From assembly GCA_023136155.1 (NCBI GenBank), contig JAGLRT010000073.1, forward strand, positions 1 through 6,555: a stretch of DNA of 6,555 nucleotides. The letters run 5' to 3'. Source of the DNA: Methanosarcinales archaeon. GTDB lineage: Archaea > Halobacteriota > Methanosarcinia > Methanosarcinales > Methanocomedenaceae. The notes under the pieces were generated by a model. That model was given only the letters and a program-made list of their open reading frames with translations, searched no databases and was not told the origin of the DNA. The position numbers and the translations under genes were made by a program. Below, in pieces: positions 1 through 4,614 of this stretch; positions within the stretch are counted from its first letter, which is position 1; every line of letters starts with the position of its first letter.

Positions 1-12
1 GCAGTGTACTAG

Positions 13-113
13 TGTCAAGTCAAGCGTAAAGTGTCGCACTGGTTTTTTCAAATCCGCCAGCGTCATATAATATATGGCAGATGGTTACTATACGTTTCAT
101 GGTTGACTTGACA
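13..113. mobile_element. MITE-like element A, 101 bp
   Basis: The left end TGTCAAGTCAA (13-23) is repeated in perfect inverted form at 103-113. The element is flanked on both sides by CTAG (9-12 and 114-117), which reads as a 4-bp target-site duplication. It is too short to code for a transposase and has no open frame of note, so a trans-mobilised miniature element is the natural reading. Beyond the 11-bp core the ends match element B: AAAGTGTC lies four bases inside the left end here and four bases inside the right end of B. The interior has an A+T-rich near-palindrome around 63-75. The parent insertion sequence is not in this window. Four-bp CTAN-type duplications are known for some DDE insertion sequence groups such as the IS5 group, but I cannot assign a family. 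Confidence 0.7.
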
Positions 114-117
114 CTAG

Positions 118-227
118 AGACTGAGCATAGACGGTATAGCACAATGTTTAGAGTGGCCGGATTTCAGTAATATTCCACTTAACTACCTGTCCGTTATTTG
201 GGGTGCACTCCAATGTAAGATACTCAA
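118..227. other. spacer between the two MITE-like elements, no gene seen
   Basis: I see no supported coding frame, RNA gene or repeat in this stretch. Together with the two elements and bases 314-391 it makes up the gene-free left end of the window. It is probably the original intergenic DNA into which the two elements inserted. Confidence 0.5.
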
Positions 228-231
228 CTAC

Positions 232-309
232 TGTCAAGTCAACCCTATAATGTATCCAAATACGCTATCAATACACCGTACAATCGGACACTTTGATGTT
301 GACTTGACA
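232..309. mobile_element. MITE-like element B, 78 bp, inverted relative to A
   Basis: TGTCAAGTCAA (232-242) and its inverted copy (299-309) bound 78 bp, and CTAC occurs immediately outside both ends (228-231 and 310-313). This repeats the structure of element A with a different 4-bp duplication, so the two look like independent insertions of one family. Read on the minus strand, B matches A over the first 23 bases at 19 or more positions, including AAAGTGTC at the same spacing, and over the last 24 bases at about 19. B therefore has the opposite orientation and has lost interior sequence relative to A. There is no coding capacity. It lies about 80 bp downstream of the toxin gene's stop codon. 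Confidence 0.7.
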
Positions 310-358
310 CTACGCTCTGTCCGGGGCATCTTTAACGGGTGCATAGAAATTACATTAT

Positions 359-365
359 AAAAAAA
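359..365 (-). terminator. oligo-T terminator of the toxin operon
   Basis: Seven A residues on the plus strand give a T7 run on the transcribed minus strand, 27-33 bases past the toxin stop codon. Archaeal RNA polymerase commonly terminates at such runs without needing a hairpin. There is no strong stem directly ahead of it. Confidence 0.5.
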
Positions 366-391
366 GGCACATTGAAATAGAAATATTGTTT

Positions 392-760
392 TTATTTTAT
401 GTCGATAGAAACACTTTCATTAATCTCAATTGATTGATTTAAATTTGCTATAATTTCTTTACTCTTGTTAATATTTAATTTTGCCAGTTTTTTCACAATC
501 ATTCCTTTATCTAATGTAAATATTTTTGTTGGCTTCACTCTGCTTTCATAACGCAAATTGCCCTTGTCTAAATCATCATTTGCAATCTCTATGCTCTTAT
601 CATAATTTCTTGGATTACTGGTAATAGCACAACAAATTACATCTTCATTGTTTGAATTATAGGTTTGATTTGAAATGATTATACTAGGTCTTTTTTTAGT
701 TTGTGTCAAGTCTGAATAAGGAAATGGAATTAAAATAATATCTCTTTGGTTAACACTCAT
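392..760 (-). CDS. mazF: MazF/PemK-family endoribonuclease toxin
   Basis: This is a toxin of a type II toxin-antitoxin pair. Family members cut mRNA at short sequences and stop growth when the labile antitoxin is lost. The 122-residue length and order of motifs fit the family: N-terminal QRDIILIPFPYSD (strand 1 and loop), then KKRPSIIISN with the conserved Arg24, then CCAIT with Thr47, and a C-terminal KPTKIFTLDKG segment ahead of the last helix. Arg24 and Thr47 match the catalytic Arg and Thr of the Bacillus-type MazF. I chose the ATG at 758-760 because the family normally begins a few residues before the RD(I/V) motif. In-frame ATGs at 770-781 would add up to seven residues. The start overlaps the antitoxin stop by 11 bases, so translation is probably coupled. 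All key residues are present and it looks intact. The cut site cannot be read from sequence. Confidence 0.9.
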   Translation of the reverse strand: MSVNQRDIILIPFPYSDLTQTKKRPSIIISNQTYNSNNEDVICCAITSNPRNYDKSIEIANDDLDKGNLRYESRVKPTKIFTLDKGMIVKKLAKLNINKSKEIIANLNQSIEINESVSIDIK

Positions 761-1019
761 TCCACTGGTCATCATATTCATTATCCCAAAATTGTATTAA
801 AGTATTCTCTGCTATTGTTGATCTTTCTCTTTCCAAATTCCCAACTTTTTCTTTCAAATTTTTAATTTCTGACACTAGATGTGTAATAACATCTTCTTTT
901 TCAAATGATATTTTTGTAGTTACTTTTAATTCTTTAGTAACTTCATACGAAATCTCATTATCTAATTTGCTATCATCTAAATATATCGTTTCAGGATCTA
1001 ATGTTCTATTCAGACTCAT
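750..1019 (-). CDS. probable antitoxin of the MazF-family toxin
   Basis: This 89-residue, strongly acidic protein is read immediately before the toxin, and its stop codon lies inside the toxin's 5' end. That is the usual place for an antitoxin. The N-terminal half (about residues 1-45) shows no clear AbrB, ribbon-helix-helix or helix-turn-helix motif. Residues about 45-68 (IKNLKEKVGNLERE) look like a short coiled coil suited to dimerisation. The tail FWDNEYDDQWNE is rich in aromatic and acidic residues, a pattern typical of the flexible antitoxin tail that covers the toxin's RNA groove. The ATG at 1017-1019 is preferred over the adjacent TTG because AGGAGG (1026-1031) sits 6 bases ahead of it. 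The gene overlaps the end of the upstream gene by 14 bases. The role is inferred from position and tail, since I do not recognise the N-terminal family. Confidence 0.75.
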   Translation of the reverse strand: MSLNRTLDPETIYLDDSKLDNEISYEVTKELKVTTKISFEKEDVITHLVSEIKNLKEKVGNLERERSTIAENTLIQFWDNEYDDQWNEC

Positions 1020-1293
1020 CAAAATCCTCCTCTATTAATTTTATGAAAAATTCCATTAATTCACTGTTTGGTGATTCAACATGTAATTGTCCATTTTTGA
1101 TTTCTTCACGGTTGTGGTGTGATAATACAATTGGAATTCCTTTTTTATCTCCGTCAATTTCTGTTTCATTAATAAAAACAACACCAATAGGAGAAATATC
1201 TGTTTCGAATTCAGTAATTTTATCAAGAAATTTTGTTTTAAATATTGATTTTAATAATTTATTTTCAATTAATACCTTTTCAGCTTTTGCCAT
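1006..1293 (-). CDS. small protein of unknown function, first gene of the toxin-antitoxin operon
   Basis: I do not recognise this 95-residue protein. It begins with a basic stretch (AKAEKVLIENKLLKSIFKTKFLDK), continues with two probable beta-strands (PIGVVFINETEIDG and KKGIPIVLSHH), and ends in an acidic amphipathic helix (SELMEFFIKLIEEDFDESE). There are no Cys residues, membrane segments or signal peptide. It is the first cistron of a three-gene unit: its stop lies 14 bases inside the antitoxin gene, so the two are translationally linked. No Shine-Dalgarno sequence precedes the ATG at 1291-1293, but a TATA box lies about 25 bases upstream, so the message is probably leaderless. It could be a third component of the module (regulator, chaperone or second antitoxin) or a passenger. 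Confidence 0.7.
   Translation of the reverse strand: MAKAEKVLIENKLLKSIFKTKFLDKITEFETDISPIGVVFINETEIDGDKKGIPIVLSHHNREEIKNGQLHVESPNSELMEFFIKLIEEDFDESE
1026..1031 (-). promoter_or_regulatory. strong ribosome binding site that sets the antitoxin start
   Basis: AGGAGG on the minus strand lies 6 bases before the ATG at 1019 and inside the last codons of the 95-aa gene. Of the three genes in the operon, only this one has a strong Shine-Dalgarno match. That would favour antitoxin over toxin synthesis. Confidence 0.75.
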
Positions 1294-1542
1294 TGTGATG
1301 TGATTTGTTATTAAGGTATATAAAATTATATGAAACTTAAAAAATGTGTGCCTTTATATATATTGTCAATTGATGCATAATTAGATAAAGAGGAGTACTG
1401 GCCAAATGGCACAACTTAAAAAACGGGGCATCAGGAGGATGCTCAGGGATTTTGCATCTCAATCAATATATTGGTTTCTAAGTTTACTTTTCAGGTGCAA
1501 GACTGACGTTTGAAAAGCGGTCAATATATGGAATAGCTTTCA
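1294..1542. other. intergenic region between the operon and the pentapeptide gene
   Basis: The right end (about 1380-1542) is the 3' flank of the pentapeptide-repeat gene and the left end is the promoter region of the toxin operon, since both are read leftward. A run of A residues at 1419-1424 gives a T6 tract on the minus strand after a GC-rich stretch and is a possible terminator about 120 bases past the pentapeptide stop codon. I see no convincing small gene. Confidence 0.4.
1315..1325 (-). promoter_or_regulatory. TATA-box promoter of the toxin-antitoxin operon
   Basis: On the minus strand the run reads TTTTATATACC. Its centre is about 27 bases before the ATG at 1293, so the predicted archaeal start of transcription falls at or next to the ATG. 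This agrees with the lack of a Shine-Dalgarno sequence there. A second A+T-rich box (minus strand AATATATATAAAGG, 1351-1364) could give an alternative start with a leader of about 40 bases. Confidence 0.5.
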
Positions 1543-3900
1543 TTATTTTGAACGTTTTAGTAACCCAGATATTCCTGCCACACCTATCGGAACAAGAATC
1601 CACCCGGCTAATTTTAGTAAAGTCCCAAATATAGCAAAATTTTGAGAGGGTTTCCAAAATGTCCCTGATGGGATTTCTATCGGAAGAAAGAGGTTTAAAC
1701 TTACATAAAACGCCTCCAAATATGAATCCATAGGCCATATTAAAAGAGTCTGATTTGCCTCTGGTTTCAATACAACTGCTCCTGGCTGATTGAAGATATA
1801 TGTTCCCGCTAGAAGTATGAGAACGATGAAAAATAAGAGGCGTTTGACTCGAACTCCGTATCCAGTTAACAATTGTAGGCCCCCTTCTTTAAGCAACCAG
1901 AAGCACCTATTTATCCATATGATTCCAGTGAATATTAGTGGGGATATCAGATATTTAAGCAACCAGAGTGGCCTAATTATCCATATAAATGGCTTTTGTA
2001 TTGTGATAATATTTTCAGAAAATTCTCTGCATCTCCCCTTATAGTAGACGTTATCAGCAAGATCATCCTTTCCTGCCCTACGAAAGGTCTTTTCAATCTG
2101 TGAAAAGGGTTGCCGATCGTATGGATAGAGATGCACCGGTTCTGTCAGTTCTTCCCAAGAATTGATGGGATCGATATCATCATAGATACAGCCACGAAGA
2201 TCAATTTTTACATTGGGTTGAATATGAAATTTTTCAAAATAAAAAGTTCCAAGAGAGGTGTATTTAAAGCTGACGTCTTTAGCAAAATATGCTCCCTTTA
2301 AAGAAATTGCTTCTTCAATCTGAGCATGTTCGATTTTAACTTGGTCGTTAAATATCGTTGATTCAAATTTAAGATGTTTCTTGATATGGGCGAAACTAAA
2401 ATTTGCCATCTGTATGAATGCCGCATTCTGGAACTCAGCGGCGAGACAATTTTGAACTCCAATAAAATCGAAATCACATCTGAAAATAGCTGATCTGAAA
2501 AAAACAGCCCCTTCAATCTTTGCGCTGTTAAAACTAGCTTTTTGATTGAATTCAGCATCATTAAACTCAGCGGTACTGCCAATGATTACGCCACTAAAAT
2601 CGATATCCCCCTTAAAAATTACTGAGTGAAATTTTGTAGAACCCATTATTTTTGCCATGCTAAATGTGGCTTCTTGATAGAAGTTGGATTCATCAAATGT
2701 TGCATTACCTCCGAATCGAGCAGCAATAAAAATGGCTTTTTTCTCAAAGATAGATTGGTTAAATAAAGCCTCTCCCTCGATAGTGGCACTGCTGAAGTTG
2801 ACCTGTTCCTTAAACTCGGTTTCTCTGAACTCAGCAGCGTTACCTATTCGTGTGCTTCCAAAGTCGGCCTCACCCTTAAAGATAGTTTTTTTGTATATGT
2901 TTAGCTTACCATTCTCCAGCATCGCAGAGAGTTCATCGGTTCTACCGTCATCTATTTTCAGATTCACTTTCGTTTTCTCTTTGTTGAGGCTCAATAAAAG
3001 AGTATTTTTTTCAGTAGATATTTTAATAGTCCTATCTGTTTCGATTTTTTCAATAATATTTGTTTTTTCCCAATCGATGCCATAATCCTGTGTTATGAAA
3101 TCTATGAGCTTTTCATTATCCTTTCCTGGAATGTTGTCCCATCTAAACAAATATTCTTTGTTAAAGAAAACTGGCCCCTCGATCTTGGCGCTGTTAAAGT
3201 TAATCCCTTTAAACTTTGTTCCATTAAACACAGCGACGTCACCGATTCTTGCGTTTCCAAAATCGGCTTCATCCTCAAAGATAGCTGAATTGAAATATGT
3301 ACCCCCATCGATCTTTGCGCTGTTAAAATAAACCCTTTTCTTAAACTTTGTTCCATTAAACCCAGCATGGCTACCTATTCGTGTAATTCCAAAATGAACC
3401 TCCCCCTCAAAAATACTTCTAAAGAATTCAGTCCTTTTTTTAAAAATACTCCCCACAAATGTAGCGTCTTTTTTGAAAGTTGAATCCCTACTGTAAAAAA
3501 CTCCATTGACCGTGATATCAGAAAAGGTTGCCTTCTCAAAAAAAGTCACATTATCCTGAAAGATATCCTTTTCTACTGTGATTCCTGTAAAGGTAGCATC
3601 AGTTTCAAATGTCGAGTTCTCAAGGTTCAGCACTTGTTTGAAGGCTGCATATGACCAATCAACTTGACCTCTGAACTTCGTTCGCTGAATTGTGATTTTT
3701 CCTTCTGCATTTATATACTTAAGTATGAAAGGCCCTTCAATCATCGCATTGATAATCTCAACTGTTTTCCCATCCTTGATGGCTTCTACAATTTCTTCTG
3801 CATCAATTGGATTTGCTACCTTTTTTTGTTCGCTCCAATCGTCTGGGCAAATATACCTTAAGAGTGAATGAGTTACTTCCTTGTTCTCTATTTCATTCAT
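1543..3900 (-). CDS. pentapeptide-repeat protein with C-terminal channel-like membrane domain
   Basis: The function is unknown. The 785-residue protein (numbered from the ATG at 3900) has four parts. Residues about 65-247 and 338-555 are pentapeptide repeats of the F-x-x-A type (FNSAKIEG, EADFGNARIG), which fold as a four-sided beta-helix. Residues about 247-337 are a non-repeat insert. A linker with YDRQPFSQIEKTFRRAGKDDLADNVYY is, from memory, typical of repeat proteins fused to channel-like domains. The C-terminal part has hydrophobic segments near 640-663, 687-705 and 756-780, plus a short hydrophobic stretch (SLNLFLPIEI, 734-743) where a two-helix channel would hold its pore loop. There is no signal peptide, so the helix probably faces the cytoplasm. 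I preferred the ATG at 3900 because GGAG (3910-3913) lies 9 bases before it; an ATG at 3913-3915 would add five residues but has no binding site. It appears monocistronic. Confidence 0.85.
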   Translation of the reverse strand: MNEIENKEVTHSLLRYICPDDWSEQKKVANPIDAEEIVEAIKDGKTVEIINAMIEGPFILKYINAEGKITIQRTKFRGQVDWSYAAFKQVLNLENSTFETDATFTGITVEKDIFQDNVTFFEKATFSDITVNGVFYSRDSTFKKDATFVGSIFKKRTEFFRSIFEGEVHFGITRIGSHAGFNGTKFKKRVYFNSAKIDGGTYFNSAIFEDEADFGNARIGDVAVFNGTKFKGINFNSAKIEGPVFFNKEYLFRWDNIPGKDNEKLIDFITQDYGIDWEKTNIIEKIETDRTIKISTEKNTLLLSLNKEKTKVNLKIDDGRTDELSAMLENGKLNIYKKTIFKGEADFGSTRIGNAAEFRETEFKEQVNFSSATIEGEALFNQSIFEKKAIFIAARFGGNATFDESNFYQEATFSMAKIMGSTKFHSVIFKGDIDFSGVIIGSTAEFNDAEFNQKASFNSAKIEGAVFFRSAIFRCDFDFIGVQNCLAAEFQNAAFIQMANFSFAHIKKHLKFESTIFNDQVKIEHAQIEEAISLKGAYFAKDVSFKYTSLGTFYFEKFHIQPNVKIDLRGCIYDDIDPINSWEELTEPVHLYPYDRQPFSQIEKTFRRAGKDDLADNVYYKGRCREFSENIITIQKPFIWIIRPLWLLKYLISPLIFTGIIWINRCFWLLKEGGLQLLTGYGVRVKRLLFFIVLILLAGTYIFNQPGAVVLKPEANQTLLIWPMDSYLEAFYVSLNLFLPIEIPSGTFWKPSQNFAIFGTLLKLAGWILVPIGVAGISGLLKRSK
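3179..3361 (-). repeat. internal DNA repeat within the pentapeptide gene
   Basis: Two 21-base stretches are identical and 132 bases apart (3209-3229 and 3341-3361; core AAACTTTGTTCCATTAAAC). Each is preceded on the minus strand's downstream side by a second near-identical block (3179-3199 and 3307-3327; core GCGCTGTTAAA). They encode FNGTKFKG-type and FNSAKI-type turns. The spacing equals 44 codons, which suggests a recent duplication of one supra-repeat unit. Confidence 0.7.
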
Positions 3901-3944
3901 TATGCAGTTCTCCATTTTGTTTAAAATAATACTCTCGGATTAGG

Positions 3945-3955
3945 TATAAAATAAA
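3945..3955 (-). promoter_or_regulatory. TATA-box promoter of the pentapeptide-repeat gene
   Basis: The minus strand reads TTTATTTTATA, which places the expected transcription start near 3922-3925. That gives a leader of about 22-25 bases containing the GGAG at 3910-3913, which supports the ATG at 3900. Another A+T-rich box lies near 3970-3980. Confidence 0.45.
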
Positions 3956-4074
3956 TTCATGTTATGCAGTAATTATATTTTTTCCAAGATTCGCGCCTAA
4001 TTTTAATTTAAGAATAAGTTTTTCAGGACTATAACTTCTTTGTGAGCATGAATCCCCCATATCACAATAACTAT

Positions 4075-4095
4075 CCCCGTATTGACAATACGGGG
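4075..4095. repeat. perfect 9-bp hairpin in intergenic DNA
   Basis: CCCCGTATT (4075-4083) pairs perfectly with AATACGGGG (4087-4095) around a 3-base loop, GAC. There is no T run on either side, so it is not a classical intrinsic terminator. It lies about 53 bases past the stop of the minus-strand remnant and about 175 bases upstream of the pentapeptide gene start. It may be an RNA-processing or termination stem for readthrough from the right, an operator-like dyad, or a relic of a mobile element. Confidence 0.6.
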
Positions 4096-4147
4096 TCTTA
4101 GTCTACTTAAATTAAACGATTTGTTGCTTTGTTGCTTTGAATCCTGT

Positions 4148-4391
4148 TTAATGATTATTTATCAGAGAGCTTGTAAAACTTAAAATCATTTTCGTTCCTG
4201 GTAGCCCTTGCATACTAATCCAATCATACTCCACACCATCCTCCCAGGTCATAACTTACGGCCCATGCTCCTCTTACTGCGCCGTCCTCCTGCACATTCC
4301 CGGCTGTCAGGTCATAGTGCAACTGAATGATTACGGGATTCGTAGAAGCAGCCGCTGGTAAACATCTTAAATAGTGATGGAAATGATTCAC
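4148..4391 (-). pseudogene. probable frameshifted remnant of an unidentified gene
   Basis: Two minus-strand frames together read like the C-terminal half of one protein. The upstream frame (open from 4469 down to a stop at 4224-4226) includes PVIIQLHYDLTAGNVQED and then RGAWAVSYDLGG. The downstream frame carries on near 4243 with EDGVEYDWISMQGLPGTKM and ends at a TAA at 4148-4150. A small deletion or frameshift around 4240-4250 (sequence CTGGGAGGATGG on the minus strand) would join them. Codon choice in the first part resembles the more G+C-balanced sbcC gene rather than the A+T-rich genes to the left. The only plausible start in the open upstream frame is GTG at 4389-4391. I do not recognise the family, and chance open frames are possible. 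Confidence 0.35.
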
Positions 4392-4490
4392 TATTGCAAT
4401 TATTCTTTGTATAGGACTTGAAACTGAAAATGTAGTTTCCGATATTGCAAATATCCCAGAATTTTGTTTTCATACATTAGCGGTTGAAGT

Positions 4491-4598
4491 ATGAAACTGC
4501 CAGTTATATCAGGCAAAGAAGCAGTAAAAACCTTTGAAAAACTCGGATATGCCCCTGTAAGGCAGACAGGCAGTCATATCCGAATAATCCGACCGTAG
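4491..4598 (+). pseudogene. hicA: 5' fragment of a HicA-type mRNA interferase toxin
   Basis: HicA toxins are small double-stranded-RNA-binding-fold RNases that cleave mRNA and are held in check by HicB. The 35 residues match the N-terminal half of the family very well: KLPVISGKEAVKTFEKLGY, then VRQTGSH with the catalytic His at residue 29, then strand 2 (IRIIRP), followed by TAG. Intact HicA is roughly 60-85 residues, with a second half containing the V-P-x-H motif and a closing helix. That half is absent here, and sbcC ends on the opposite strand only 16 bases further on. I could not find the missing half in the other frames just downstream. The ATG overlaps the TGA of an upstream frame (ending AVEV), which may be the last trace of a hicB-like partner. 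The fragment is probably non-functional. Confidence 0.7.
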
Positions 4599-4614
4599 GG
4601 AGGATTTTCTCGTC

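Noticed and set aside
13..309. One composite element spanning both repeat pairs, or a short CRISPR-like array
   Set aside because: The 4-bp flanks match only within each pair, the repeats are inverted rather than direct, and the spacing is unequal.
704..717. A further TGTCAAGTC match to the MITE ends
   Set aside because: Only nine bases match. It lies inside the toxin gene and encodes conserved DLT codons, with no partner repeat.
1001..1303. A 100-codon plus-strand open frame
   Set aside because: It is antisense to the 95-aa gene, rich in Ser and Asn from reversed A+T-rich codons, and has no ribosome site.
2684..3331. Several plus-strand open frames opposite the pentapeptide gene
   Set aside because: They arise from the repeat periodicity of the minus-strand gene and contain no family features.
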